Below are positions 47,686 through 58,446 of a stretch of 64,000 nucleotides of DNA, piece after piece. Every line of letters starts with the position of its first letter. Position 1 is the stretch's first letter. The stretch covers positions 124,001 through 188,000 of the forward strand of contig NZ_JAFBIY010000001.1 in assembly GCF_021531975.1 (NCBI RefSeq), read 5' to 3'. Made by a program: the position numbers and the translations under genes. The notes beneath the pieces were generated by a model. The model saw only the letters and a list, made by a program, of their open reading frames with translations, was not told where the DNA came from and did not search any database. The DNA is from Faecalicatena contorta (GTDB lineage Bacteria; Bacillota; Clostridia; Lachnospirales; Lachnospiraceae).

Positions 47686-47894
47686 AGTACAGTAAATGGT
47701 AGCGGATGTCGCTATGATGCTTTGCGGAGGTAAGCGGAAGACTTGGAGAATCCACTCCGAAGCTGTTAGGGCGCAGAAAACAAACGATGATTCTTGTTTG
47801 TTTTCTGCGCCCTTATAGATTCGTGAGTTAGTCGTAAAGTCGAACGCGTCGTAGCAAAGTATCATAGCGACATCCGCGTACCACTTACTATACT
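47686..47894. repeat. 209-nt palindromic element overlapping the 3' end of the Rpn gene
   Basis: The outer arms 47687-47701 and 47879-47894 pair with two mismatches. A 23-bp stem with one G-T wobble follows (47703-47725 with 47854-47876; core CGGATGTCGCTATGAT). The apex is a perfect 18-bp hairpin with left arm AGGGCGCAGAAAACAAAC (47768-47785, 47796-47813). The right outer arm covers the last codons and stop (47888-47890) of the minus-strand Rpn gene. Confidence 0.75.
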
Positions 47895-48931
47895 AAATTC
47901 CTATTCTTCATCTCTTCCATAATCTTATCAACATCATAATCCGGCGCATATTTTGCTGCTACATTACAGATTTTCTGTATAACATCCTGCTCTTCTTCCA
48001 GTGCATCCGCTATTTCTGAAACTCCTTTGTTTTTAGCTAGTTTTTTGCAGATGATTTCAATGCGATCTTCTAAACGTCCTTCTTCCCGGCTGATTCTTCT
48101 TGTTTCCTGCACATCGTATGCCTCAAAACTGTCAAATAACATATCAAATTCCCTCCCGATTATCTGGTCAGTAAACTGCTCCACCTCCTTCCGCGGGACA
48201 TTCATCCGATACAAAAGGACGGCGATGATCTTACTGATCAATTTCAATAAATATTCCGGTGTATGTTCTCCTAGATGTTCAAAATATTCCTTTGGAACTT
48301 CCTTAAGATTCTTGAATTCTTCTGAACTGCGAAGCTTATTGATCAGAAATATCAGAGAAAGTTCATCCTGCTTTTCAATCAATTCTTGATTAGTATAAGA
48401 CGTAAGCGGTACTACCAGATATTCAAAGTCCGGAATATACTTTCCAAGCACATCACTCAAATATACCCTGTCTTTAAAATTCTTTACTGCTGTCCAGGAT
48501 TCTGTCCCTTCGTAATAAATGACCGGAAGGACGGGTGGATACTTGAATTCCTTTGTCTTCGTAATACCCGGATGAAGCTTTTCCTGTTCGTTTTCATAAT
48601 CATTCAATATCATCACAATATAACGAAGTATGCGAAATGCCATATTGTAATGTACTTTCGACTGGTGTTCAACCAATGCGATTAAATAAAGATCCTGCCC
48701 TTTCAGATGAACTTTCTTTACGGTGTCAGAATCACGCCTCTCCTGCCACATAGGGAGAAATCTCTCAGAGATATCTTCAATATCTTCCGGCTTTACATCC
48801 TTCAAAATCTCTATCCCAAGATAACCTCTCAGGAACTGGGCACACAAGATGGGATCATCAAAGACAAGTTTAGCCCCGTTATCCTTTGCTTCATGGTTTT
48901 GCAGTTCATATTCTTCCTGTTTTTTAGTCAT
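47888..48931 (-). CDS. Rpn family recombination-promoting nuclease (Transposase_31-type)
   Basis: A 347-aa protein of the Rpn/PD-(D/E)XK family. It has an N-terminal DNGAKLVFDDPILCAQFLRGYLG, catalytic-core region QDLYLIALVEHQSKVHYNMAFRILRY (listed in parts: LVEHQS and RILRY) and VLPVIYYEGTESW. The tail RLEDRIEIICKKLAKNKGVSEIADALE is a helical repeat typical of these proteins. Family members cleave DNA, promote RecA-independent transfer and have been linked to phage defence. The start follows AAAGGAG. The gene is intact, unlike the fragment at 9616-10047. It lies between highly structured DNA and rpoB. Confidence 0.85.
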   Translation of the reverse strand: MTKKQEEYELQNHEAKDNGAKLVFDDPILCAQFLRGYLGIEILKDVKPEDIEDISERFLPMWQERRDSDTVKKVHLKGQDLYLIALVEHQSKVHYNMAFRILRYIVMILNDYENEQEKLHPGITKTKEFKYPPVLPVIYYEGTESWTAVKNFKDRVYLSDVLGKYIPDFEYLVVPLTSYTNQELIEKQDELSLIFLINKLRSSEEFKNLKEVPKEYFEHLGEHTPEYLLKLISKIIAVLLYRMNVPRKEVEQFTDQIIGREFDMLFDSFEAYDVQETRRISREEGRLEDRIEIICKKLAKNKGVSEIADALEEEQDVIQKICNVAAKYAPDYDVDKIMEEMKNRNLV

Positions 48932-49268
48932 ACATTCTCCTTTCCGCAGAACATATGACTATACATATCCAAGAACCCTTTTTGATGCTATTGTATCAAA
49001 CCACACCCCAAATGACAACGCCACATCAGACAACTCTCAAATATAATAATAATAGTATATATTCTGCTCTGTTTTCAGTTTCAATCATTCATCAAATTTG
49101 AAATTCCTGCCGACCGGCAACGAAAATCAGAATAAAGAGCTTAGAAGTTTTGAATAAAAAGCTCTGATTTTGATGTACGAAAAGTATAGCAGGTATGAGG
49201 AGATGTGACAAGGTCTTTTGTTGTTCATAATTTTATTCATAATTATAATGAAAAATTAAAAATACCAG
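48932..49268. other. Non-coding gap between rpn and the rpoB promoter
   Basis: This gap has no ORF with an RBS. It contains a bulged hairpin (49123-49171: AAAATCAG and GAGCTT pair with AAGCTC and TGATTTT), a short TGCCG/CGGCA repeat at about 49108-49119, and AT-rich filler. The rpn promoter (minus strand) must lie within 48932-49050 but I cannot place it. Confidence 0.6.
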
Positions 49269-49298
49269 TTGACAAGCTGGAAACCTTCATGGTATAGT
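49269..49298 (+). promoter_or_regulatory. Promoter of rpoBC
   Basis: TTGACA (49269-49274) and TATAGT (49293-49298) have an 18-bp spacer. The about 75-nt leader contains a hairpin ATGCCA-TTG-TGGCAT (49324-49338), flanked by two ATTGTGG copies, before the rpoB RBS (GAGGAGTG). Confidence 0.85.
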
Positions 49299-49379
49299 AA
49301 AAAATGCGCTATTGTGGAAAGTTATGCCATTGTGGCATTTTCTAACTACGAAAAAATAAACGAGGAGTGAAACGTCAAT

Positions 49380-52300
49380 ATGGAGAAAAACAGAATTCGT
49401 CCTATCAAAAGCGGAAAAAGTTCACGCATGAGCTATTCCAGACAAAAAGAAGTTCTGCAGATGCCTAACCTGATTGAGGTACAGAAAGACTCATATAACT
49501 GGTTCCTTAAAGAAGGTTTAAAGGAAGTATTTGATGATATTTCCCCAATCTCTGATTACAGTGGACATCTCAGCCTGGAATTTGTTGATTTTACTTTGTG
49601 CGAGGATGACGTAAAATACACAATTGAAGAGTGTAAGGAACGTGACGCAACATATGCAGCACCGTTGAAAGTCAAAGTAAGACTCCACAACAAGGAAACT
49701 GACGAGATCAACGAACATGAGATCTTTATGGGAGATCTGCCGCTGATGACCGCTACAGGTACATTTGTAATCAATGGAGCAGAGCGAGTAATTGTAAGTC
49801 AGCTGGTTCGTTCCCCTGGTATTTATTATGCGATCGCACATGATAAAGTGGGCAAGAAGCTGTATTCCTCTACAGTTATCCCGAATCGTGGTGCATGGCT
49901 GGAGTATGAGACAGACTCCAATGACGTTTTTTATGTACGAGTAGATAGAACAAGAAAGGTACCGATCACGGTATTGATCCGTGCACTTGGAATCGGTACA
50001 AATCCAGAGATTGTAGAATTATTTGGTGAAGAGCCGAAGATTCTTGCAAGCTTTGAAAAGGACGCCGCTACCAATTATCAGGAAGGTCTTCTTGAGCTGT
50101 ACAAGAAGATCCGTCCGGGTGAGCCGCTTGCTGTTGACAGCGCAGAGAGCCTGATTACCGCAATGTTCTTTGACCCGAGACGTTATGATCTTGCCAAGGT
50201 AGGACGTTATAAATTTAATAAGAAGCTTCTTCTTAAGAACCGTATTACAGGACAGGTTCTTGCAGAAGATGTTGTCAGTCAGATTACAGGAGAGGTTATT
50301 GCTGAAGCTGGAACGAAAGTAACAAGAGAACTGGCAGATGCTATCCAGAATGGTGCTGTTCCGTTTGTATGGATTTCCCGTCCGGACGAGGAACGCAACA
50401 TTAAAGTACTTTCCAATATGATGGTTGACCTTGCTTCTGTTGTTGATATTGATCCGGAAGAAGTGGGTGTTACAGAGCTTGTATACTATCCGGTTCTTGC
50501 AGGACTTCTGGAAGAGACAGCAGGAGATATTGATGAATTAAAAGATGCAATCAGAAGAGATATCCATGACCTGATTCCGAAGCATATTACAAAAGAGGAT
50601 ATCCTGGCATCTATTAACTATAATATCCATCTTGAATATGGACTTGGAAATGATGATGATATTGACCATTTGGGCAACAGACGTATTCGTGCGGTTGGAG
50701 AGCTTCTTCAGAATCAGTACAGAATCGGTCTGTCCAGATTGGAAAGAGTTGTTCGTGAAAGAATGACAACACAGGATCTGGAAGGTATTTCACCGCAGTC
50801 ACTGATCAACATTAAGCCGGTAACTGCAGCAGTGAAAGAGTTCTTTGGTTCTTCACAGCTGTCACAGTTCATGGATCAGAACAACCCGCTTGGTGAGCTG
50901 ACACATAAGAGACGTTTGTCCGCACTTGGACCTGGTGGTCTGTCAAGAGACCGTGCCGGATTCGAGGTTCGAGACGTACACTACTCTCACTATGGAAGAA
51001 TGTGTCCGATTGAGACACCTGAAGGTCCTAACATCGGTCTGATCAACTCTCTTGCATGCTATGCAAGAATCAATCAGTATGGTTTCGTTGAGGCTCCATA
51101 CCGTAAGATCGATCATTCCGTTGATCCGAACAATCCGGTAGTAACAGATGAAGTTGTTTATATGACGGCAGATGAGGAAGATAATTATCATGTAGCACAG
51201 GCGAACGAGCCGCTGGATGCAGAAGGACATTTCATCCACAAGAATGTATCCGGTCGTTATCGTGAAGAGACACAGGAATATGAGAGAAGAATGTTTGATT
51301 ACATGGACGTTTCTCCTAAGATGGTGTTCTCTGTTGCTACAGCACTGATTCCTTTCCTGGAGAACGATGATGCCAACCGTGCGCTGATGGGATCTAACAT
51401 GCAGCGTCAGGCAGTTCCGCTTCTTATGACAGAGGCTCCGGTTGTCGGTACAGGTATGGAAGAAAAGGCTGCAGTAGACTCCGGTGTATGTGTAGTTGCA
51501 GAAGAAGGTGGTGTTGTAGAGCGCTCAACTTCTACTGAAATTATCATTCGTCAGGATGACGGCAATAAGAAGAAATACAAACTGACCAAATTCTTAAGAA
51601 GTAACCAGAGCAACTGTTATAACCAGAGACCAATCGTATTCAAGGGTGACAGAGTTGAGGCTGGTGATGTGATCGCAGACGGCCCGTCTACATCCAATGG
51701 TGAGATGGCTCTTGGTAAGAATCCTCTGATCGGTTTCATGACATGGGAAGGTTACAACTACGAGGATGCGGTATTATTAAGTGAAAGATTAGTACAGGAT
51801 GATGTATATACATCTGTCCACATTGAAGAATATGAAGCAGAAGCTCGTGATACGAAACTTGGACCAGAGGAAATCACACGTGATATCCCGGGTGTAGGCG
51901 ATGACGCACTGAAGGATCTGGATGAGCGTGGAATCATCCGCATCGGTGCAGAAGTTCGTGCCGGAGATATCCTTGTAGGTAAGGTAACTCCAAAGGGTGA
52001 GACAGAGCTTACTGCAGAAGAGAGACTTCTTCGTGCTATCTTCGGTGAGAAAGCACGTGAAGTAAGAGATACTTCTCTTAAAGTACCTCACGGAGAATAT
52101 GGTATTGTTGTAGATGCCAAAGTATTTACAAGAGAAAACGGTGATGAACTGTCACCTGGTGTAAACCAGTCCGTTCGTATCTATATTGCACAGAAGAGAA
52201 AGATTTCCGTTGGTGATAAGATGGCTGGTCGTCACGGTAACAAGGGTGTTGTTTCCCGTGTACTTCCTGTAGAGGATATGCCATTCCTTCCGAATGGACG

Positions 52301-53246
52301 CCCGCTGGACATCGTATTGAACCCACTGGGTGTACCTTCACGTATGAATATCGGACAGGTTCTTGAGATTCATCTGTCACTGGCAGCAAAAGCACTTGGA
52401 TTTAATATTGCCACGCCGGTATTCGATGGTGCAAATGAAAATGATATTATGGATACACTTGACCTGGCAAATGATTATGTAAACTTAAGCTGGGAAGAGT
52501 TTGAAGCAAAGCATAAGGAAGAGCTTCTTCCGGAAGTACTTCAGTATCTGTCTGATAACAGAGAGCACAGAAAACTGTGGAAGGGTGTTCCGATTTCCAG
52601 AGATGGTAAGGTTCGTCTCCGTGACGGAAGAACCGGTGAGTATTTTGACAGCCCGGTAACGATCGGACACATGCATTATCTGAAACTGCATCACCTGGTA
52701 GATGATAAGATCCATGCTCGTTCTACAGGTCCTTACTCACTCGTAACACAGCAGCCGTTAGGTGGTAAAGCACAGTTCGGTGGACAGCGTTTCGGTGAGA
52801 TGGAGGTATGGGCACTGGAGGCTTATGGTGCATCTTATACGCTGCAGGAAATCCTGACTGTGAAGTCAGATGATGTGATCGGACGTGTGAAGACTTACGA
52901 GGCGATCATCAAAGGTGAGAATATCCCAGAACCAGGTATTCCGGAATCCTTCAAGGTACTCCTTAAGGAATTACAGTCACTTGGTCTTGATGTTCGTGTA
53001 CTTCGTGATGACAACACAGAAGTCGAGATCATGGAAACTGCAGATATGGGCGAGACAGATTTCCGCTCACTGATCGAGGGAGACAGAAAGTACAATCAGA
53101 ACGATGACTTCGGCGCACAGGGATATACAGAGCAGGAATTCGATGGTGAAGAGCTTGTTGATGTCGAGGAAGAGCCGGAGGATGATTTCGAACTTGAGTT
53201 TGAAGAAACTGATGACTTTGGATATGATGATTTTGATGAAGAATAG
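49380..53246 (+). CDS. rpoB: DNA-directed RNA polymerase subunit beta
   Basis: A 1288-aa RpoB of normal Firmicutes length. Recognisable segments are [20 protein letters not shown] (rifampicin-binding region), [32 protein letters not shown] and [20 protein letters not shown]. The C-terminus is an acidic tail ([18 protein letters not shown]). Rifampicin-pocket residues look wild type ([20 protein letters not shown]). The ATG at 49380 is preceded by GAGGAGTG. It is co-transcribed with rpoC, 14 bp downstream. Confidence 0.98.
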   Translation: MEKNRIRPIKSGKSSRMSYSRQKEVLQMPNLIEVQKDSYNWFLKEGLKEVFDDISPISDYSGHLSLEFVDFTLCEDDVKYTIEECKERDATYAAPLKVKVRLHNKETDEINEHEIFMGDLPLMTATGTFVINGAERVIVSQLVRSPGIYYAIAHDKVGKKLYSSTVIPNRGAWLEYETDSNDVFYVRVDRTRKVPITVLIRALGIGTNPEIVELFGEEPKILASFEKDAATNYQEGLLELYKKIRPGEPLAVDSAESLITAMFFDPRRYDLAKVGRYKFNKKLLLKNRITGQVLAEDVVSQITGEVIAEAGTKVTRELADAIQNGAVPFVWISRPDEERNIKVLSNMMVDLASVVDIDPEEVGVTELVYYPVLAGLLEETAGDIDELKDAIRRDIHDLIPKHITKEDILASINYNIHLEYGLGNDDDIDHLGNRRIRAVGELLQNQYRIGLSRLERVVRERMTTQDLEGISPQSLINIKPVTAAVKEFFGSSQLSQFMDQNNPLGELTHKRRLSALGPGGLSRDRAGFEVRDVHYSHYGRMCPIETPEGPNIGLINSLACYARINQYGFVEAPYRKIDHSVDPNNPVVTDEVVYMTADEEDNYHVAQANEPLDAEGHFIHKNVSGRYREETQEYERRMFDYMDVSPKMVFSVATALIPFLENDDANRALMGSNMQRQAVPLLMTEAPVVGTGMEEKAAVDSGVCVVAEEGGVVERSTSTEIIIRQDDGNKKKYKLTKFLRSNQSNCYNQRPIVFKGDRVEAGDVIADGPSTSNGEMALGKNPLIGFMTWEGYNYEDAVLLSERLVQDDVYTSVHIEEYEAEARDTKLGPEEITRDIPGVGDDALKDLDERGIIRIGAEVRAGDILVGKVTPKGETELTAEERLLRAIFGEKAREVRDTSLKVPHGEYGIVVDAKVFTRENGDELSPGVNQSVRIYIAQKRKISVGDKMAGRHGNKGVVSRVLPVEDMPFLPNGRPLDIVLNPLGVPSRMNIGQVLEIHLSLAAKALGFNIATPVFDGANENDIMDTLDLANDYVNLSWEEFEAKHKEELLPEVLQYLSDNREHRKLWKGVPISRDGKVRLRDGRTGEYFDSPVTIGHMHYLKLHHLVDDKIHARSTGPYSLVTQQPLGGKAQFGGQRFGEMEVWALEAYGASYTLQEILTVKSDDVIGRVKTYEAIIKGENIPEPGIPESFKVLLKELQSLGLDVRVLRDDNTEVEIMETADMGETDFRSLIEGDRKYNQNDDFGAQGYTEQEFDGEELVDVEEEPEDDFELEFEETDDFGYDDFDEE

Positions 53247-53260
53247 AAAGGGGTGCCAGT

Positions 53261-56200
53261 ATGCCAGAAAATATTAAAGAACAATCATATGAGCCAATGA
53301 CTTTTGATGCGATCAAAATCGGTTTGGCATCACCTGAAAAGATTCTGGAGTGGTCAAGAGGCGAAGTAACAAAGCCTGAGACAATCAACTACAGAACTCT
53401 GAAACCGGAGAGAGACGGACTGTTCTGCGAGAAGATTTTTGGACCAAGTAAGGACTGGGAATGTCATTGTGGTAAGTACAAGAAGATTCGTTATAAAGGC
53501 GTAGTATGTGACCGTTGTGGTGTTGAAGTTACAAAGGCAAGCGTACGTCGTGAACGTATGGGACATATTGCTCTTGCAGCACCGGTATCCCACATCTGGT
53601 ATTTTAAAGGAATCCCGAGCCGTATGGGACTGATACTGGATCTTTCTCCGAGAACATTGGAAAAGGTACTGTATTTCGCATCCTATATTGTATTGGATAA
53701 AGGGAATACAGATCTTCAGTATAAGCAGGTCTTATCTGAGCAGGAATATCAGGAAGCCAGAGAGACATGGGGAAGTTCATTCCGTGTAGGTATGGGTGCA
53801 GAATCCATCAAAGAGCTTCTCGAGGCAATTGATCTTGATAAAGAATACGAAGAGTTACAGGAAGGATTAAAGGGAGCAACCGGACAGAAACGTGCGAGAA
53901 TCGTAAAACGTCTGGAGGTTGTAGAAGCATTCCGTGAATCTGGAAATAAGCCGGAGTGGATGATTCTTACAGCAATTCCGGTTATTCCGCCAGATCTTCG
54001 TCCGATGGTACAGTTAGATGGTGGCCGTTTTGCCACAAGTGATCTTAATGACCTGTACAGAAGAATTATCAATAGAAATAACCGTCTGAAACGTCTGCTT
54101 GAACTTGGCGCGCCGGACATTATCGTAAGAAATGAAAAGAGAATGCTCCAGGAAGCAGTAGACGCGCTGATCGATAACGGCCGCCGTGGCCGTCCGGTAA
54201 CAGGACCTGGAAACAGAGCGCTTAAGTCTCTGTCTGACATGCTGAAAGGTAAATCCGGACGTTTCCGTCAGAACCTTCTTGGTAAGCGTGTTGACTATTC
54301 CGGACGTTCTGTTATCGTTGTAGGACCAGAACTTAAGATTTATCAGTGTGGTCTTCCGAAAGAAATGGCTCTTGAGCTTTTCAAGCCATTCGTTATGAAA
54401 GAGCTGGTTCAGAACGGAACTGCACACAATATTAAGAATGCAAAGAAAATGGTAGAAAGATGGCAGCCGGAAGTATGGGATGTTCTGGAAGAAGTAATCA
54501 AAGAGCATCCGGTTATGCTGAACCGTGCCCCTACACTTCACAGACTTGGTATTCAGGCATTTGAGCCGATCCTCGTAGAAGGTAAGGCAATCAAGCTTCA
54601 TCCGCTTGTATGTACAGCATACAATGCCGACTTCGATGGTGACCAGATGGCTGTTCACCTTCCATTGTCTGTTGAAGCGCAGGCAGAGTGCCGTTTCCTT
54701 CTTCTGTCACCGAACAATCTTCTGAAACCGTCTGATGGTGGACCGGTAGCCGTTCCTTCACAGGATATGGTACTTGGTATTTACTATCTGACACAGGAGA
54801 GACCTGGTGCGAAGGGAGAAGGAAAAGCATTCAAGAGTGTGAATGAAGCAATTCTTGCATATGAAAATGATGCTTTGACACTTCACTCCAGAATTAAAGT
54901 CCGTGTATCCAAGACAATGCCGGACGGAACTGTGAAGACAGGAACAATTGAGTCTACCCTTGGAAGATTCCTCTTTAATGAGATTATTCCACAGGATCTC
55001 GGATTTGTAGATCGTGAAGTAGAAGGTAACGAGCTTCTTCTGGAAGTAGATTTCCATGTCGGTAAGAAGCAGTTAAAGAAGATCCTTGAAAAAGTTATTA
55101 ATACACATGGTGCGACAAAGACTGCAGAAGTACTTGACTCCGTTAAATCTATCGGTTACAAGTACTCTACAAGAGCAGCCATGACAGTATCTATTTCTGA
55201 TATGACTGTACCTCCGCAGAAACCGGAGATGATCGAGAAGGCGCAGGAGACTGTTGATAAGATTACAAAGAACTTTAAGCGTGGTCTTATTACAGAAGAA
55301 GAGCGTTACAAAGAGGTCGTTGAGACATGGAAGGCAACAGATGATGCCCTTACAGAGGCACTGCTTTCCGGACTTGATAAATACAATAACATCTTCATGA
55401 TGGCTGATTCAGGAGCCCGTGGTTCTGATAAGCAGATCAAACAGCTTGCCGGTATGCGTGGTCTTATGGCTGATACAACCGGACGTACGATCGAGCTTCC
55501 TATCAAGTCAAACTTCCGTGAAGGTCTTGACGTACTGGAGTACTTCATGTCAGCGCATGGAGCTCGTAAAGGTCTTTCCGATACGGCTCTTCGTACAGCC
55601 GATTCCGGTTACCTGACAAGACGTCTTGTTGACGTATCTCAGGAGCTCATTATTCACGAAGTTGACTGTGCTGAGCATCTGGATGAGATTCCGGGAATGT
55701 ATGTACACGCATTCATGGATGGAAAAGAAGAAATCGAGAGCCTGCAGGAGCGTATTACCGGACGTTATCTGTGTGAAAACATTGTTGATAAAGACGGAAA
55801 TATTCTTGTTAAGGCGAACCATATGGTAACACCTAAGAGAGCAGAGCTTATCATGAAGAAGGGTGTGGATGAAAACGGAGAACCACTTAAGAAGATTAAG
55901 ATCCGTACGATCCTTACCTGCCGTTCACACAGTGGTATCTGTGCAAAATGTTACGGTGCAAACATGGCAACGGGTGAGCCTGTACAGGTTGGTGAGGCTG
56001 TCGGTATTATCGCTGCACAGTCCATCGGTGAGCCTGGTACACAGCTTACCATGAGAACATTCCATACCGGTGGTGTAGCCGGTGACGATATCACACAGGG
56101 TCTTCCTCGTGTCGAAGAGCTTTTCGAGGCAAGAAAGCCGAAGGGACTTGCAATCATTACAGAGTTTGCAGGAACAGCAACAATCAACGATACAAAGAAG

Positions 56201-56908
56201 AAACGTGAGATTATCGTGACAAACCATGAGACAGGTGAATCCAAGGCTTACCTGATTCCTTACGGTTCACGTATCAAGATCATGGATGGAGCAGAGCTTG
56301 AGGCCGGTGATGAACTGACGGAAGGTAGTGTAAACCCACATGATATCCTGAAGATTAAGGGATTACGTGCAGTACAGGATTACATGATCCAGGAAGTACA
56401 GCGTGTATACCGTCTGCAGGGTGTTGAGATCAACGATAAGCATATCGAGGTCATCGTACGTCAGATGCTGAAGAAGGTTCGTATTGAAGAGGCCGGAGAT
56501 ACAGAATTCCTTCCGGGAACAAATGTAGATATTCTGGACTTTGAAGATAAGAATAAAGAACTTGAAGCTCAGGGAAAAGAACCTGCAACAGGTGAGCAGA
56601 TCATGCTTGGTATTACAAAAGCATCTCTTGCTACGAATTCCTTCCTGTCAGCAGCATCCTTCCAGGAGACAACAAAGGTACTGACAGAAGCTGCGATCAA
56701 GGGCAAGGTTGATCCACTTATTGGTCTGAAAGAGAATGTTATTATCGGTAAACATATTCCGGCTGGTACGGGTATGAGAAAATACCGTGATATTAAGCTG
56801 AACAGTGAAATCTCTATGGATGATGAACTTGTCTTAGAGGAAGGTTCCGAAGAACCGGAAGTGCCGGATATGAACCTGGATGATACAGTCCTGACAATAG
56901 AGGAATAA
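53261..56908 (+). CDS. rpoC: DNA-directed RNA polymerase subunit beta'
   Basis: A 1215-aa RpoC. It has an N-terminal zinc site ([20 protein letters not shown]) and the catalytic NADFDGDQM with three Mg2+-binding aspartates. The bridge helix/trigger loop follow ([25 protein letters not shown], split as [14 protein letters not shown] and MRTFHTGG), as does the second zinc cluster [26 protein letters not shown]. Downstream is a stem without T-run rather than rpsL, so the str operon does not follow. Confidence 0.98.
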   Translation: MPENIKEQSYEPMTFDAIKIGLASPEKILEWSRGEVTKPETINYRTLKPERDGLFCEKIFGPSKDWECHCGKYKKIRYKGVVCDRCGVEVTKASVRRERMGHIALAAPVSHIWYFKGIPSRMGLILDLSPRTLEKVLYFASYIVLDKGNTDLQYKQVLSEQEYQEARETWGSSFRVGMGAESIKELLEAIDLDKEYEELQEGLKGATGQKRARIVKRLEVVEAFRESGNKPEWMILTAIPVIPPDLRPMVQLDGGRFATSDLNDLYRRIINRNNRLKRLLELGAPDIIVRNEKRMLQEAVDALIDNGRRGRPVTGPGNRALKSLSDMLKGKSGRFRQNLLGKRVDYSGRSVIVVGPELKIYQCGLPKEMALELFKPFVMKELVQNGTAHNIKNAKKMVERWQPEVWDVLEEVIKEHPVMLNRAPTLHRLGIQAFEPILVEGKAIKLHPLVCTAYNADFDGDQMAVHLPLSVEAQAECRFLLLSPNNLLKPSDGGPVAVPSQDMVLGIYYLTQERPGAKGEGKAFKSVNEAILAYENDALTLHSRIKVRVSKTMPDGTVKTGTIESTLGRFLFNEIIPQDLGFVDREVEGNELLLEVDFHVGKKQLKKILEKVINTHGATKTAEVLDSVKSIGYKYSTRAAMTVSISDMTVPPQKPEMIEKAQETVDKITKNFKRGLITEEERYKEVVETWKATDDALTEALLSGLDKYNNIFMMADSGARGSDKQIKQLAGMRGLMADTTGRTIELPIKSNFREGLDVLEYFMSAHGARKGLSDTALRTADSGYLTRRLVDVSQELIIHEVDCAEHLDEIPGMYVHAFMDGKEEIESLQERITGRYLCENIVDKDGNILVKANHMVTPKRAELIMKKGVDENGEPLKKIKIRTILTCRSHSGICAKCYGANMATGEPVQVGEAVGIIAAQSIGEPGTQLTMRTFHTGGVAGDDITQGLPRVEELFEARKPKGLAIITEFAGTATINDTKKKREIIVTNHETGESKAYLIPYGSRIKIMDGAELEAGDELTEGSVNPHDILKIKGLRAVQDYMIQEVQRVYRLQGVEINDKHIEVIVRQMLKKVRIEEAGDTEFLPGTNVDILDFEDKNKELEAQGKEPATGEQIMLGITKASLATNSFLSAASFQETTKVLTEAAIKGKVDPLIGLKENVIIGKHIPAGTGMRKYRDIKLNSEISMDDELVLEEGSEEPEVPDMNLDDTVLTIEE

Positions 56909-56940
56909 GTGAAAAAGCAAAACGATTAAACAATGTAATA

Positions 56941-56971
56941 GAAGCGCATCGGTATACTGCCGTTGCGCTTC
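56941..56971 (+). terminator. Hairpin after rpoC, weak terminator candidate
   Basis: GAAGCGCA pairs with TGCGCTTC and encloses CGG/CCG (56941-56971). No T-run follows, so termination may be partial or factor-dependent, or the element may be an mRNA 3'-end stabiliser. Confidence 0.45.
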
Positions 56972-57030
56972 AATGCATTCCAAAAGGGAACAGATATTTT
57001 TGAGATTTTGTAAAAGGCAGGGGGAGAACG

Positions 57031-57240
57031 ATGATATTAGCGGCAAAGAGCAGTGTTTTATCAACGGCAGTCGTAGGTGCGATCCTTTTCATCATGATTG
57101 TGCTGATCATAAAAAGCATGTGGAAGAGGAGAAAAGAAGGAGCTTCCTGTATGGGATGCAGCGGCAGCTGCACTCATTGTAATAGGAAATGTTCGTCCGA
57201 AAATGTTGACAGATTGCATAAAGAAGACTATAATCTATAG
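57031..57240 (+). CDS. FeoB-associated Cys-rich membrane protein
   Basis: A 69-aa protein with one N-terminal membrane helix (about 8-28). A basic stretch is followed by the cysteine-rich motif CMGCSGSCTHCNRKC, which is the hallmark of small FeoB-associated proteins (PF12669). Usually these lie beside the ferrous iron transporter feoB, which is not in this window. ATG 57031 follows AGGGGGAG. It may bind iron or an Fe-S cluster at the inner face of the membrane. Confidence 0.82.
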   Translation: MILAAKSSVLSTAVVGAILFIMIVLIIKSMWKRRKEGASCMGCSGSCTHCNRKCSSENVDRLHKEDYNL

Positions 57241-57304
57241 TTGGTGCAAGAAGAATTGCACAATAATTAATAAAAGCATAACAAATTCAGGAGGGAATGC
57301 TATT

Positions 57305-58393
57305 ATGATGGACGCAGGAAAATTAGGCAGAATTTTAAAATCAATGGAAGAGCATGATGTGCCACAGCTCATTATCTCTGACCCACTGGCAATTTATTAC
57401 TTGATTGGTAAGAAGATTGCACCTGGAGAGAGAATGTTAGCTCTTTACCTTAATGTAAATGGAAACCACAAGATGGTAATCAACGAATTATTCCCACAGG
57501 AAGAAGATCTTGGAGTAGAACTTGTATGGTATAATGACATTCAGGATGGTGTTGAAATCTTAAGCCAGTTCGTAGAAAAAGATAAAACAATCGGTATCGA
57601 TAAGACATGGCCTTCAAGATTCTTGTTAAGACTGCAGGAATTAGGAGCAGGAAGCAAATTTGTAAATGGTTCCCCGATCGTTGACTATGTAAGAATGATC
57701 AAAGACGAGCATGAGCAGGAATTAATGAGAAAAGCTTCATTAGAGAACGATAAGATCATGGAGCAGCTGATCCCACTGGTAGTAAAGGGATATACAGAGG
57801 TTGAGCTGAATGCTATCGTTCGTGATATGTACAAGAAGACAGGACATTCCGATGTATCCTTCGATCCAATTACAGGTTATGGTAAGTCTGGAGCTGATCC
57901 GCATCACGTAACAGATAATACAAAGGGAAAACATGGAGATTCTGTAGTGCTTGATATCGGTGGTATTCTTGACAATTACTGCTCAGATATGACAAGAACA
58001 GTATTTATCGGTGAAGCATCTGAAAGAGCAAGAGAAGTATACGAAGTTGTAAAAGAAGCTCAGGCAAGAGGTATCGAAGCAGCAAAACCAGGCAACAGAA
58101 TGTGCGATGTTGACCTTGCATGCAGAAACTACATAGAAGAAAAAGGATTTGGAAAATACTTCACACACAGAACAGGTCATTCTATCGGTATGGAAGACCA
58201 TGAGTTTGGTGATGTTTCCTCTATTAACGAAGATATCATCCAGGTTGGACAGTGCTTCTCTATCGAGCCAGGTATCTACCTTCCGGACGAGGAAATCGGT
58301 GTACGTATCGAAGACCTTGTAATCATTACAGAGGATGGATGTGAAGTGCTGAACCACTTTACAAAAGATCTGATCGTAGTACCAGAAGAATAA
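57305..58393 (+). CDS. M24-family aminopeptidase (Xaa-Pro peptidase type)
   Basis: A 362-aa protein with a creatinase-like N-domain (about 1-125) and a pita-bread M24 catalytic domain. Dimetal ligands are visible in order: Asp in VLDIGG, Asp in CSDMTRTV, His in THRTGHSIG, Glu in IEPGIYLP and Glu in VRIEDLV. It removes N-terminal residues before proline from peptides in the cytoplasm. ATG 57305 (followed by a second ATG) lies 8 bp after AGGAGGG. It is convergent with the histidine kinase gene and shares a terminator with it. Confidence 0.9.
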   Translation: MMDAGKLGRILKSMEEHDVPQLIISDPLAIYYLIGKKIAPGERMLALYLNVNGNHKMVINELFPQEEDLGVELVWYNDIQDGVEILSQFVEKDKTIGIDKTWPSRFLLRLQELGAGSKFVNGSPIVDYVRMIKDEHEQELMRKASLENDKIMEQLIPLVVKGYTEVELNAIVRDMYKKTGHSDVSFDPITGYGKSGADPHHVTDNTKGKHGDSVVLDIGGILDNYCSDMTRTVFIGEASERAREVYEVVKEAQARGIEAAKPGNRMCDVDLACRNYIEEKGFGKYFTHRTGHSIGMEDHEFGDVSSINEDIIQVGQCFSIEPGIYLPDEEIGVRIEDLVIITEDGCEVLNHFTKDLIVVPEE

Positions 58394-58407
58394 GAATTGT
58401 TTATATA

Positions 58408-58445
58408 GAAAAAGCGGTGCATCTCTTGTGGATGTACCGCTTTTC
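58408..58445. terminator. Bidirectional terminator between the peptidase and the sensor kinase
   Basis: GAAAAAGCGGT...CATC pairs with GATG...ACCGCTTTTC around a short loop. It has A-rich and T-rich flanks and is convergent. Confidence 0.88.
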
Positions 58446-58446
58446 A

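Noticed and set aside
47074-47894. CRISPR array
   Set aside because: The repeats are inverted, not regularly spaced direct repeats, and no cas genes are nearby.
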